Positions 42,063-55,204 of a stretch of 64,000 nucleotides of DNA are shown piece after piece. The notes beneath the pieces were generated by a model. It did not search any database, had not been told where the DNA came from, and was given only the letters and a program-made list of their open reading frames with translations. Origin of the DNA: Fistularia commersonii (lineage: Eukaryota > Chordata > Actinopteri > Syngnathiformes > Fistulariidae). The position numbers were made by a program, and so were the translations under genes. Where the stretch lies: contig JBBMNZ010000028.1 of NCBI GenBank assembly GCA_037954325.1, forward strand, positions 6,455,001 to 6,519,000, given 5' to 3'. Position 1 is the first letter of the stretch. Each line of letters opens with the position of its first letter.

Positions 42063-45000
42063 ATGCTGGGGTCACCCCTCCCCCACACTTTAGCTGCAGA
42101 ACGCATAGGTATAAATATCTAGGAATGTTTGGAATGTTAATTTGAAATGAGATGAGTGGCTTATTTCATGCATCCTCATCCAGCTACTCCGATAAAACTG
42201 CAGTGAACATCTCCATCTGAGAACCAATTGGGTATAATCCCAATAGTTACGGCCTGTTGTTTGGTGCGTTTGTTCTTTATTTGTTTGGGAGTGCCGATCG
42301 AGCAGCCTCATTTATGGGTGCGGCACATTCAGGGCACATAACTCGGAAGATAAAAAAAAAATCCTTTAAATCAACTTTAATCCCTTACAACTTAATCTGC
42401 TTTGTCTTTCTCTGCAATCTTACATTTGGAGAATGAAAGAGTGAAATTGGAGCTGTGAAACATTGAACAGCAAATGGGGGTTATCCATGACAATCTTGTC
42501 ACATGAAAAAAAAAGATAATAGAATGGGTAAGAAATCCAGTGCACATTTAGGTTTGACAGACTTTTAAAGATTGAACTTAGATTGATTGATTTTTCTCTT
42601 TTAAGTCTCGGGCTGTTTTTAATTAAAGTTCCGCATAGATTGTACAGGTGACAAGATGCACACAAAGCAGGTGTCGTTCTTATCAGCTTCCTTTTTGGGG
42701 GTCTTTGCAAGGAAGATAATCACAAACATTCAAAGTGCCGGGACCAGCGATTGCGTCTGCTTTAGTTTGCTATGAACCCACTGTTGAATATTGCAACAAC
42801 TTTGAAAAAAGAGCAATAAATCTCCCCCGTTATTGGATTTAGTGTAAATACGTAAGCCACGATTTACCTCAAACAAAGAAACCCTAGCGTGCTTGACACG
42901 GGAAGGGGCTAAATAGCATACTCGCCCACTTTTATAATCAGAGATAACCACTATTACATTCGGTGTACACGCTGCACATGGCAGGTATTCAAATCTATCC
43001 CTGTAATATGAGGATCAGCACCTCCTCCAGTTATAATCCTCCGCTGAAATCACATAAAGAAGGTGCAGGAACACTGTTTTGTTAATTTGAATATAATGGG
43101 ATTGTTGCCCTAGAGATGAGTTACAGGTTTCATCACCACACTAAACAAACTCTGAATCTGCACAGGCCAAATACAGAGTTTGGAAAACTGTCTGTCAGGT
43201 TATTTCATCTACTTTACATTATCACTGACAAACCCACATTGCACCTTAGATTAAGTCATCTCAAATGCATGCAATGTAAAACTGAGCCCATGTATATATT
43301 GTTTTAACCCTCAATCTACATTTTACATCATTCAAAATGTTTAAATAAGAACAAAGACCTTAGATTAGCCTATGTCCCTAATGGCTCAGAATACATGCAT
43401 TTTCAATAAATCACTTTTATTGAGAAATTATATTTATCCTTCATGTCATGGGTAAAAATTTGTGTTACAACACAGATGATTATTCAATCAAGAGAGTACA
43501 TGAAAAGCATTAGAGCACACAGGCCCAATGTAGTTCACATGGTCATGTTTTGGTGGTTTTTTGGCATCAAGTTTGTGAGGGACTGAATGAAGTCTAGAAG
43601 AGAAAGACGATGGTAGAAAATGGCCATATGACATGTACTGAGTAATTATCTATCAAATCCGAACCGATCAATGGTCTGAATCTGCATTGGAAGTTAAAAG
43701 GTGTAAAGATGGCGACGTCGATGCAATAAAAATGGGGGCGATCGACCCTTATGAAGTATATTCTTTGCCTATAATTTAATAACTTATCGACTTTTTCTTT
43801 AATTTATTGTCATTGATTAAACAGTATTGTAAATTGACCTGCTGTTGGGCCCAGGTTAAAAATTACAACCTAGCCACTGCTGGCTCTGGTCAAATTTTTC
43901 TTCAGCGAATCTAAAGAGATTTCAGAATCCCGCCCCCCACTCGTGCAAAGAAAAAAAAATTGGGCCAAGTTCCCCTGTTTGGTCAACAGACCCTCAGGTA
44001 AAGTAATGCAACAGTGTTGTTAGTACCAACACATCCTTACTGCCCCAAAAAAAAATCAGATCTGACATTATTCAGATATTTTCCCCTGAAGGAAAGGTTG
44101 ACAAAAGCGACCTACCCTGTTCTGGATTCCACCAGGAGGTTATCAAGATTCCCGATTACGCCTTCCATGAACCATAACCTGGATGACTTCGACGCTTAGC
44201 CGACATTGATTACCATAGTAATGAAAAGTCAATGTATAAGTTGTATTCCAGCTCGGCTGCTCCAATAAAGGTCATCCGCAAACTAAATTAAATCATAGAT
44301 GCTTTAAACATGCCATTTGAGCGCACAACACTCTGCTCGTTTATTACGGCTGCCAAAGATACAAATGATGGGCGCCCGGCTACTGACCTGAATAAACTGT
44401 TTGATGCCTCTGGTTGTGCAACTGGCAAAGGACAGTGTGTACTTTGAAGAGTGACAGTCACTTTCACACCAGTTTAGACTAGAGTACTATTAAAATTACC
44501 AACTAATAAGGCCGACATCATCTGCAGTGAAATGCGAGAGCACTGCATTGGGAATTGCAACGGAAATTAGGGACGACATCTGGTACCTGAGATTAAGTCG
44601 ACATGTGTCGTGACACGTCGTGTAAACTTTTATATTTCCAAATGCCCCATTTTTGTTTCGGCGCTCTGAGATTCATGCAGCCACAGGGTCCCTCAAAATG
44701 GGTGGAATAAATCATATACCCTTCATAAAATATCCCCAAAACTGCTTTAATAACAATCATTTTCTTCTCTGTAATATTAGCTGTGGAAAAAGCAAAAAAA
44801 AAAAAAACTCGTCGTCTCACAAGATTTAGAAATGCAATTAAGGTGTTAGACAAAACTGCTCAACCAGAGTAGATTTGTTTTTGTCTTTCCCACTATTAGA
44901 CCGGCCTCCTGATGATAACTTTCACATCCATTGTCATTATGGCTGCACCTTCTGTGTGATAATGGAGTAACTTAATTCCAGTTCTGTCACGGATAGGGCC

Positions 45001-46173
45001 AACTGATTTTCTGCTACTGAATCTAAACAAAACATCTATCAATGCATCACCATAAATCATCACCTGACAGGGCATTTCTAAACCCACGTTCAGATTAGAA
45101 TCACATGATAGTTGTTACATAGAGCTGTGGGCTGTGCACTGAGTAGGGCTCTGTGCCCACAGACTCGCATTTGGAACCAGGTCATCAATTGTACCTTCCA
45201 TTTCCAATACTGTCAGTGTGCAGAATCACAGAGATTAATAATGACGTTTAATTTCATTTTGCATAAATTCCCTTCGCATTCTGTGCAACAATGCAAAATA
45301 TGCAAACAAACAGGAGGATAGACAGCTGTATTGTGTGTGTGGTTTGGTTCAACCATATTTGTGGGGGCCGAAAACCGGGAGCTTCAAGCTTCAAAAAGCA
45401 GAGTTTTTGTTCGGTGACAGTGGTGTAGCAGACCGTGTGCAAATGTTTAAAAAGGGTGGGCCTGCCAGCTGTCATTGGTTGCAGCTGAACATTTTCAGTT
45501 TTAGCTCAAAATTTTGATCTGTTTTTAAGTATTTTTTCTGCCTCTATTGACAATATTTTCCTCAATTAATGTGCAGCAACTGCAGCAATATTGACTGAGA
45601 AGCCAAGTATTTATAACTGCAGTAGAGCAGTTGTGTTATCACCATATTTGCAAGCTACAAAAAAAATATGAAAAACAAAAAACCTTCCACTCTTGAGTAA
45701 TAAAGCTTCAGATTAATCAGACAAATCCTGTTGCTGTGTTTGCTATCAGTTGCCCAGACAGCAGTTTGTCATCAACATGCAGCAAGCCAATACACGAGGC
45801 TTTCCAAGAAAGCACTGCCCGGGTTTGGAAACAACTCTTCCCATCCTGAATGAAGGATTGAATGCAGCTTTAGCAGAGTTTTCAACAATGTAACATAATT
45901 GAGGCTTGGGGCCCCAGAGGATTCCTGTTTGCTCATCCCTGCCTCAGTTGGTCACATCTGATGGACAGAAAACCATAGCAGCTGTTTCTGAGACAGGTTA
46001 AAGGTGCGATGCAGTTTAATACTCTGTTCTTAAAAGGCACTGTGGTGAGAAAAAAAAACAAATCTGCGCGAGAGAAAGGGAAGCTTTTTCTACACGACGT
46101 GTTAAAGTTTGGCGTTACCTGAAAAGACCTCCTTCCTCAGCAACAGAATATCACAAAATATAACCTTTTTGTC
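42063..46173. other. Unique AT-rich non-coding sequence
   Basis: A-rich runs lie near 42352, 43952, 44047 and 44795. No coding exon or repeat family was recognised. Confidence 0.4.

Positions 46174-46210
<37 letters not shown>
46174..46210. repeat. (AT)n microsatellite
   Basis: An AT dinucleotide tract of about 37 bases with one TG interruption. Confidence 0.97.
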
Positions 46211-48418
46211 ACACTGGATGTCTTTAAAATACTGACGATACCCTGTCAAAATTCAAAAAGGTTACCATATCTCATGTGAGTTCACATTGTTCTTTAAATT
46301 TACAGAGGAAAAAGCTGTCAATGAAAATTTCAAAGCCACAAATAAATTATTAAAGGTAGCACAAGCACTGTATTTTGGTCTAATGTAATAATGCTATGAT
46401 CTCGAATAGCTCAGTAACTAGGAAGTCTGTCAAAAGGTAAAATATATGCCTCTTATTTATGGGACATCAATATTATGGATATTCCGTCTGCGACTTGCTC
46501 CTTTGATTAACTCATTTCATTCGGACCTACTCTCAGGAGCTTGTTTCAGTCCCAACTGCAATCAATAGCCTTTCTGTTTGTTAAACAGTCACATGATCCT
46601 AAGTTGTATTTTTAGTATCAGCAACATAATAATTTGTTGCATAGCCATGCTGTTCTGGATCCCGATGACAATGAAATGTTAAAATGGCGGCGTCAGGCCC
46701 AAGTCAAACGCAGATTAGGGCGACGTCGCATTTTTGACATGATTAAAAATAAGAATGCACCTTCAATTGCAATGTTTTCCCTTAATTAAAAGCTTTCCGT
46801 CCCCTTTTCCATTTGACTATCCACCTTGACTTCTTCATTGCTCACTGATGTTCATGTCACTTATTGAGAAATGAAGCAGCACAATTATTTGGACAACTTC
46901 TCTTCATTAAATAGAAAATCCAAGCTTCGCCCGAGTTTAGACATGTTATTCCCATGACTTTCAGACGGAGCTCACTTCATAATGATCCGGTTCTTTTGTG
47001 CGAATGTGGACCTGAAACAACAGTCTCAAATCTCACGAGGACTGTTAAGCTGCTGCACTGACAGTGATTGTCAGTTACAGTTAATGTGATAGATGGATGC
47101 AGTCTTCAGAGGTCTGGTGCAGATGGCTTGTTATGGGCTTCAGAAAGAATTTTGGCAAGTTAGAAAGACATTGTACACTAATTAAATTAAGTTAATACAG
47201 CAGTTTAGCATTAGTCCTATAGCTAGCTAATGGGTCTAATATAGCTTATGCAATGGTTTCATGCTATCACATTCATTCAATTGAAAGAATTAAATATTGA
47301 GTATGGTGTAGGAAAGGGGTACACATGTAAACCAGTTTAGTAAACCTTCAACCAGTGTCTCTTGTGAAAGTGTATTAATGGCAGATACTATAAAGAGCAT
47401 TAAAACACAATTAGGCACTAAAACACAGACAAATACTATCACAGTAATTAACCTCAACTGGGACCTCAGTTGAAAATAAAAGATCCACTACAATAACAGT
47501 CGTGCTGTCTTAAAAATAAATCACGCTTTCAAGGTTGGAGTGGACACTAATTGACTTGCTAATTTTGTTTAATATATGTAATTGAGCCATAAATATGAGC
47601 TTATGTTGATCGATGCCAACATTATCTTGCATATCATTATGTTAATTATTAATGTCAAAAGACAAACCATGGTTAATCTGTATGTTACTTAAATACACAT
47701 CATTGTTGCATTAAGTGATACAGAATGGTTATGGCCTAAATGGTATCTACATGAACCGTTAATATAATATATTATTGTTACAATAATTTAACTTGAATAC
47801 CGCGAGGAACTGGCTCGAAGATGCATTAGTTGAAAGTTGGTGTCTGCTTAAAAGAACATTAGCTAATAATGATTAATGTTGGCTCCACAGTCTCTTCCTT
47901 TTGCCCCTCATTTTTTAATCCAATTTTAGCCAAAAGGTAACAAATATGTTTACAAAGTTTAATGTGATGCATGTTAATAGCCTCAGAGTCAGGGGAATAA
48001 AAGTTAACAGGAATTTAAGACAAATTAGTCTACATGTGTCAGTAAAGATGGATTCATCAGCACTGGAATTGGATTAAACTTTTCAAAAGTCTTCCAGCCA
48101 TCGACCCAGTGGTTTCCAGCCGTGTGCCATCAAGTCTGCAGGAGAAAACTGACAATAGACCCGCATTGATCATTTATTCAAGGAGGCGAAAAGACAGCCC
48201 CATCAGCACGGGCCAAACTTTTTGCTTCATTTGTCATTTTACATTTTAATGATTTCACACTACAAACACGTCTCCTGTTGTGAATCGTTCCACTTGAACG
48301 TCAAAAAAAAAATGCAGCGGGAATATTTTATTCCTGGTGCAGTCAATAAACATGTGAATAATTTAAAAATGAAAGCAGCCAAATACCTTCATTGTTTTTG
48401 GTGAATAATGAGCAACTT
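46211..48418. other. Unique AT-rich non-coding sequence, possibly partly conserved
   Basis: No gene was recognised. The section from 47150 to 48010 contains many TAAT/ATTA words and lacks simple repeats, the appearance of non-coding regulatory DNA, but this is compositional only. Confidence 0.35.
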
Positions 48419-48725
48419 GGGTGGCGCGGTTGTGCAGTTCTTAGCATTCTGGACTCACGGCAAGAAGACTCTGTGTTTGATTCAAGTTACCAACTAACAA
48501 CTGAGTGGGATTTCCACATTCTCCCTGCCTACGTGGCATCTATCCTGAATCTTCATCTTCCTGCAACAGCCCAAACACATACGGTAGGTTAATAGACAAC
48601 TCTAAATTGTCCGGAAGTGTGACTGAGTGAGTGTTTTCTATGTGTCTATACAGTATACAGCCATTCAGGTGAAACCCAGGCTTTTGCCAAATGTCAGCTT
48701 GAATTGGCTCTGGCAAAAGAATTCT
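48419..48725 (+). repeat. SINE-like fish repeat, degraded copy
   Basis: The copy begins gggtggcgcggttgtgcagt, with a B-box-like gtttgattcaa (48475-48485), then ccacattctccctgcc, cccaaacacatacggtaggtt, gacaactctaaattgtccgg and tgagtgttttctatgtgtct, and a decayed end with gccaaatgtcagcttgaattggctct. Order and orientation match the copy at 37708-38057. It sits about 140 bases upstream of the RTE LINE fragment. Confidence 0.75.
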
Positions 48726-48867
48726 CAACTTTTATGCCAATTTTAATAATTGAGCCAATGCGTAATGACATTTTTGAACTAATAATGTTTAAGCAATAGA
48801 CTCGAATATGAATTTTGGCCATTCTGCTTTTCTGATTGCTAACATCAACATATGCTGTATTTCAGGT

Positions 48868-49823
48868 ACAGCAGTGACAGCGGTGAGGTGTGCTGCAGGT
48901 GTAACAGAGAAGTTCAAGGTGGAGATGGAACTTCATGAGGGACCAGCTCTGAGCCCCTTCTTGTTTGAAGTAGTGATGGACAGGCTGACAGATGAGGTTA
49001 GACAGGAATCTCCATGGACCATGATGTTTGCAGATGACTTAGTGATTTGTAGTGAGAGCAGGGAACAGGTTGAGTAAAATCTTGAGAGGTGGAGGTATGA
49101 GCTGGAAAAGAGAGGAATGAAAGTTGGCCGCAGCAAGACAGAGTATATGTGTGTGAATGAGAGGAATTCGGGTGGAACGGTGAGGCTACAGGGAGTGGAG
49201 ATCAAGAAGTTGGAGAATTTCAGGTACTTGGGGTCAACAGTCCAGAGCAGCAAAGAGTGTGGAAAAGAGGTAAAGAAACAGGCTCAAGCAGGTTGGAATG
49301 GGTGGAGAAAAGTGTCGGGGGAACTATGCGATAGTAGACTATCAGTCAGAATGAAAGAAAAGGTATACATGACAGTGGTGAGACCAGCGATGCTGTATGG
49401 CTTAGAAACCGCGGCAATGACGAAAAGACAGGTGGCAGAGCAGGAGGTCGCAGAGATGAAGATGCTAAGGTTCCCTTTGGGAGTGGCAAGGAGGGAGAGG
49501 ATCAGGAATGAGTCCATCAGAGGGACAGCACATGTTAGATGTTTTGGAGAGAAGATCAGAGAAACCGGACTGCGATGATTTGGTCATGTGTAAAGGAGGG
49601 ATAGGGAATATACTGTATTGGTAGACGGATGCTGGTATCAGAACTGCCAGGCAGGAGGTCCAGAGGAAGACCAGTGAGAAGATTTATGGACGGAGTGAGA
49701 GAGGATATGAAGTTAGTTGGTGTGAGAAAGGAGGATACAGAGAGTAAGGTTAGATGGAGTTGTTGAGTCGCTGTGGCAACTCCTGAAGGCAAAAGCCGAA
49801 AGGAAAAGAAAAAGAACAGAGAA
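48868..49823 (+). mobile_element. 5'-truncated RTE-clade LINE (second half of ORF2)
   Basis: The translated order is VRCAAGVTEKFKVEMELHEG, ALSPFLFEVVMDRLTDEV, SPWTMMFADDLVICSES (reverse transcriptase motif C, FADD at 49027-49038, intact), RGMKVGRSKTEYMCVNE, FRYLGSTVQSS, KKQAQAGWNGWRKVSG, VVRPAMLYGLET, EVAEMKMLRFPLGV, ESIRGTAHV and FGHV. This is the C-terminal half of an RTE-type ORF2 as found in fish. The family is related to BovB/Rex3-type RTE elements. Three in-frame stops (49075-49077, 49576-49578, 49591-49593) and a small insertion near 49606-49612 inactivate it. The 3' end keeps cgctgtggcaactcctgaagg and ends in an A/G-rich tail. The endonuclease and the first RT motifs are absent through 5' truncation. 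Confidence 0.92.
49117..49578 (+). pseudogene. RTE ORF2 C-terminal open segment
   Basis: This is the longest uninterrupted part (153 codons) of the RTE copy, in the same frame as the FADD segment at 48808-49077 and separated from it by a single TAA. It covers the thumb-like and C-terminal region after the reverse transcriptase motifs (YLGSTVQSS, GWNGWRKVSG, RPAMLYGLET, KMLRFPLGV). The first ATG is internal to the original protein and is not a true start. It ends at a TGA where the family has a tryptophan codon, just before FGHV. Confidence 0.88.
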
Positions 49824-49907
49824 TTCAGCAGATGGCATTCGGGTTAAGGAAAGTAGTCTGATTCAAGCATGAATACCCCATTCATCATGTCTACAACCAG
49901 ACAGGAA

Positions 49908-50024
49908 TACAGTCATGGCCAAAAGTTTTGAGAATGACACAACCATTGAAACATCTAGCAAACACCTAAAAACCCTGAAGGAATTTTGAAAGTGTCATTC
50001 TCAAAACTTTTGGCCATGACTGTA
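49908..50024. mobile_element. Tc1/mariner-type MITE with 31-base perfect TIRs
   Basis: A 113-base element (49910-50022) is flanked on each side by TA (49908-49909 and 50023-50024), the target duplication typical of Tc1/mariner transposons. The terminal repeats begin CAGTCATGGCCAAAAG and are identical over 31 bases (49910-49940 against 49992-50022). About 51 bases lie between them. There is no coding capacity, so movement would need a transposase in trans. Elements with this end sequence occur in many fishes. Perfect arms suggest a comparatively recent insertion or gene conversion. Confidence 0.93.
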
Positions 50025-53000
50025 CAAGAGAGAATAATGCAGGCACTGTAATGTATTGCTTGTGATGCCGACGAAGACGCTGCAAACCACTCGCATGAAA
50101 ATAAGTCTTTATATGAAACTGCGGTGCACTAAATAATACAGACATTGCTTTCAGCATGTACACCTGCTCTGCATAGAGCTATGAAATAAAGGAACAGGAA
50201 ATTGTATCAGTGAAGTTTTTGTATGCCATGTCTCAGGTCATTGTCCCCGGGGGGATAAGACACTTGTATTTGGCAACTACTGTTTATTCCTGACAAAGTG
50301 GTGAGAATAATTTGTAGTCAGACAGCAAGTGAGAAACATCCAATCATACGTGGATGAAGCCAACTCATGCAGGCAAACTTTGGTCAAGGAATCTGAGAGA
50401 AAACCTCAGTCTTTTTTGTTGTTGAGCGGGAAAAATGTTTTTGATCATCTTGGTTAAAACCGCAACACAAAACATCCCATAAATCATTAAACCTAAAGCG
50501 TGGAAGAAAAACCCCTTGAAGCGAGATAATTAAATTAAAGCCTTTCCGAGGATACTGTTGTTTTAAGCATTCCCCTCACTTCTGATGCCAAAGTAGCAAA
50601 ATGTGAAATCATTGGACGCAAACATATGAAATAAATATAGTCATACTCCCGAGTCATTTGTATGCGTTGGGCTGAGTGAATGCTTGTGAAAATCTAATTT
50701 GTATGAAGGGCAGCTTATATGCACAAAAGACAATGAGAGGGTGACCTTTATCATTAGTGATGTTGATTTATCAGTCTTGAGGTGGTTGTTATTGTTGTTA
50801 TTGTTGTTTTACAATTTGGTTCATTTAGTTTATTTTTGATCCATCAAGGTAATTATCAGCATTGTTCAACCACATCAACACGTGCCGCATGAGGTCGTTT
50901 TACAACAGCAACACGGAGGCTGTCACACATCTGACATGATGAATTATGCTGTAGAATAATCAAAATGGGTCATGACAGATAGGTGAAACAAATGCACATC
51001 TAATATAATTGCGGGTGGGCTCTTAGAGACTCTCGTCTTTTAATATGTCTATGCTCTCTGGCCCTGAATTTGCATCTGTACCCTCGCGCCCGTTCTCTTG
51101 CTCGTCAAGATGACGGGGTGTCCGAGTTTCTCAAGTTCGTTTTCCATGTGGGCTTACCAGCGCCTCCCGCCTGCGAGTCCACATCAAAAGACACTTAGCT
51201 GAAGGCTACAGCCTGAATCATTGTGATAGTTCACAAACGGATGGTTGACCAGAGGCAGAGCAGCATGTGGTGACTTTTGAAAAAGGGAAAACGAAGAAGT
51301 GTAACTGGAACTAATGTCAGTAAGGAAGTGCAGTCACTTTATATCATCTGTTTAAAATGCTTGATCTGCAAGTGCTACAACAACATTTATCATGTCAACT
51401 CATGCAATCAATCACATTTTTTCCACTGAACAAAAATTATTCAGTTGTCATTGTTGATGACAGCAATACGTTTTAGCATTAGGGGAAGGACACATTTTTA
51501 CACAGTTTGTGTTTACACACAATAAATGACAGATTAATTGCAAATATAACTAGAAAACAAGGAAATGAGCTGAATGATGCGGTTGTTCTTTCATTTTGGC
51601 CCTTCTGGAGTTGGGTAAACAGAAAAAGAAAAATGAAAGGACATTAACACAACACTCTCGTGACACACTTACTATACTTAATAATCCAAGCAATGCATTT
51701 TTCCAGTTTGATTAAAGGAGCCATATGGTCAATTAATTATTTGTTTTTTATGTGGGTCGCCACAGAGCAGACACTTAACACATCATCTCATTTCTTATAG
51801 AAGCAATGGATATATGCTTCTCCCCATTCTGATAAGTTTTACCCCTGAAGTCCACACTTCTTCAAAATCACCGAAATGCATTAGAGAAAGACTCTAATGC
51901 AAAATGTCTTCACCATGGTGTAGGTGTAAAAAAATTAACAAGAAAAATACAAGATTTTCTTCAAATTCAGTCATTAATCATAGCTTTCTGGTTAAACTGT
52001 ATTCACACTTTGTATCTATCATCTGACAATGGCTTGAATGTTGAAACCGATTTTAATTGAAACAAGATGGTACTTTTTGTCTGGCAATTACAAAAAAAAA
52101 ATTCTGACACTGTGTGAAGGAGATTGCGTGGCCTTCAGGACTTCCTAATGTCATCAGCTCCGAATTACAGCTAGGACGCTTTTCATAACTCACAGGCTCA
52201 TTATGTGGCTTTTTTCACGGCAGACATTTTGACATGTCACAGTAGGATGCACAGGTGTAAATAATAAGAATTAATGATGGCTGAATTCCATTAGACTCCC
52301 ATTAGTTTCAGACAGAGAACCGGGCTGTCTGACTCACTATCGTGGCTTAGGAGACCAAAATGGAGTCATCATTATGGTTATTAGGAGCATCTGTGCTTTT
52401 ATTATGAAAGGGTCAAAATGCTGCCGAAAACAGGACCTCTTATGGCCTCAGACACTAATATAAATGTGGCATCTTCAAGCTACGATCGCTCATTGCCACA
52501 TGTGAAGGTGAAAAGAAAGAGCTAATTCGTTGCCGATAGCTCTGTACGTAGCCCTCTTGGAGAACAAATTTGCAACACACCATTTTCATAATTATCCTTC
52601 ATCCTGCAGTTAATGTTGGTGAGCAGTTCATTCCCAAGTTTCCCCTCATCTCAGTGACTTTGGCTCAACATAATAATACAATAGTGCCGGTGCAGAAAGG
52701 GGAGAAGAGTAATAACAAGCCTCAAATACCAGATAGTTGTTTCCTTTTTGCCGGGGCTTTGCTCTTTCTTTCCAATTGTATTTCACAAAACCAAAGAACC
52801 ATAGCAAGAAATGTTCATTCATTTACCAGCCAGCTGGGGAAAATAGATGATAGAGGATTTCTCAGACAAGATCACAGCAATAAAGCCCGAAACAAAGAGA
52901 CTGCTCATCATGCAGATAGAAGCATAAAAAGTTTTCAAAATGGTGGTTCCTATCGAAGCCCCACAGTCCCTGGAAGAGAATGAGGAGAGACCTGACGGAA

Positions 53001-54242
53001 AGGAATATTTCCCTAAAATAAAGCGTGCCCTGGAGGATGGGGACATATTAAGGGGTAATGGGACTCAGGTGCTGCATATTCTCTCATCACGCCGCCCCGC
53101 AGCTTCTGCCTCCAAACCGGCAAACCCAACTCGGCCCTGCTTGACACCCGCATTCATCTTTACACACGTCACGTTCATATGCGCACGATGCCTTCAACAT
53201 TGTTAGAATATGTAAAAAACAATATGAAGAATTCTGAAAAGAAATCCAAGAAAGGGGGGATAATCATTTCAGAGTTTTACTGACTTCTGTTTGCAATGAA
53301 GAAAAAAACGAATCAGTTCAGAGCTATTAAAATACACCCACAAAAAAAGTAATCAAGCACCCGACGTGGCATGTTACGCTAAAGTTCTACTAAACCGAAT
53401 TAAAGGATAGACCAGGAGTAGTTCAGGTATAAAAATTTAATCATAGCGTCTTATCTCCTCTCCTGAGTGAAGGGCTGCATTGTTTATTGTCACACTGTTG
53501 CCTCGTAACACCAATGCTGATAATGTTTGAAACCGAAAAGGTTCTTCAGGTTCATTCAAGGTCATTGTCAATCATGTTAATATTTAAAATCCTTGTAAAT
53601 TATATGAATATTTAAACTCACAGCTGGATTCCGCTGAAACTGGAAACCTGTAACAAGTATAATTCAATCCACCCGCATGACAATGAGGATATTTCCTCCG
53701 TGTTCATCAGCCTCATGCTGCTTTCCACTCTGAGAGAATGTTAGATGCTCTGCCAAAAGTGATGTCTTTCTTTCCTACTGGTAGAATGACATCTCCCCCA
53801 ATAGGTGAAGGTTTGCAGCAGGAAAGAGAAATCAACCATAACAAGCAGCAAAGCGGGGCTTCTAGAACTATTCAGGTCATGAACTCCTTGAAAAAGATGC
53901 CAGAGATGTGAGAAACCCCGTTATCCCAAACAGTCGCTGGAACAAACGTGTGCACAAATTAGCCCACTCACATCTAAAATGACTTTGCTGCTTTCTCAAA
54001 GTAAAAGTACTTTTACAGTTTTGGGGGGAGATGGTGGGGGTTTTTAGATAATTTCTTCTCATTTTTATGTAAGTTCTTTCCTGTCTTTTATCCATTATTT
54101 AAAGATGCCTTGCTTTTTTTTAGGTACTTCTACAATATTTTTAAGCATTGCTTGTTTCAATTTTTTTTCCAGAGTAATTTTATTTTATTCAAAACCAGCT
54201 TGTGGATTCGCATTTTTTAAAATTAATGGACTAAACCCTAAG
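50025..54242. other. Unique non-coding sequence
   Basis: No gene or repeat family was recognised. There is a short TTG-type run near 50785-50810 and an A run near 52090. The sections 51050-51240 and 52260-52520 are complex and simple-repeat-free, candidates for conserved elements by appearance only. An even palindrome, gtaaaagtacttttac, lies at 54001-54016. A 137-codon frame at 52570-52983 has no recognised domain. Confidence 0.38.
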
Positions 54243-54570
54243 GACTGCATGGCGTCACAGTGAAGACAGTTCCTGGTTCGATTCTGACAAGGGAGTTGTG
54301 TGTATTGGGTTTGTGTGTTCTATCTGTGTCTCCGTGGGTTTCCTCCAATTTTCCTGACACGATCCAAAAACATGCAGGAGATTGACTGAAAACCCTAAAT
54401 TGGCCAGACATGTGAATGAGAGGTAGACAGTTTGTATGTCTCCATAAGTGGCTCTGTGATTGACTGGTGTCCAGAGCCGAGGTGAACCCTGCCTCTGTCC
54501 AAATGACTGCAGGGATAGATTTCAGCCCCCTGAGACCCTGACTGCAGGATAAGTGGTATCGATAATGAAT
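54243..54570 (+). repeat. SINE-like fish repeat, near-complete copy
   Basis: The copy has a head with a B-box-like ggttcgattct (54275-54285), then gggtttgtgtgttctat, ccgtgggtttcctcc, gatccaaaaacatgcaggag, ctaaattggccag, gtatgtctccataagtgg, gattgactggtgtcc, gtgaaccctgcctctgtcc, gactgcagggatag and the end ctgcaggataagtgg. This is the best preserved central region of all copies in the window. The start of the tRNA-like head is degraded. Confidence 0.8.
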
Positions 54571-55204
54571 TAGTTAATTATTAAACGGCACAAAAAGATT
54601 ATTGAATTCATAATAATGGGAATTTCTTGCTCATCTTTAAATAAAAATTTTATGACAACTTCTGTGCATAATTGGATCTTTCCATTTAAAGTTTTTTCCA
54701 TTAGATTTCCTTTTGTTTTTTTCAACGGAAACAAAAGCGTCATCACAACCCCCTCTTTGGAAGCCCCTGCAGTGTATGAGACAGCTTAGCCAATCCGTCT
54801 CTTGCCCTGCTTCAGAAAAACAAAGCCCAACGCAGCACCTGTTTATACTACAGCAGAGTTGCCATACAGTGCTACTGCCATAGACCCAAGAGGCAACAAC
54901 AGCACAGCCTTCACTGCCTTCAGCATCTTTGGGAAGATTAATGAGCAAGCACTGTACAAAAGACTCTCCTGCTGCTACTACAGTATGTCTTTCTAAATAA
55001 TCAGGGGGGTTTCAGTCATTATCTGACGTGCTAAGTGGCTGAATTTCAAGTCTCTAAATTGCTAGGGAAACTTTGTAATTCATATCATTAAAACTTTTTG
55101 GACCTTCAAAACAAATTAATGCATACAACATGATGCAATAGTTTGTGCAATAGTTTTGCTTTTGTACTATAATTTTCTGTAAATTACATGGGTAAATCCC
55201 TCTT
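54571..55204. other. Unique AT-rich non-coding sequence
   Basis: Nothing recognisable was seen. Confidence 0.4.

Noticed and set aside
48681..48719. Inverted repeat cttttgcca ... tggcaaaag
   Set aside because: Only 9-base arms inside a degraded SINE-like copy. Likely fortuitous.
52570..52983. 137-codon plus-strand frame
   Set aside because: No recognisable domain and no supporting context.
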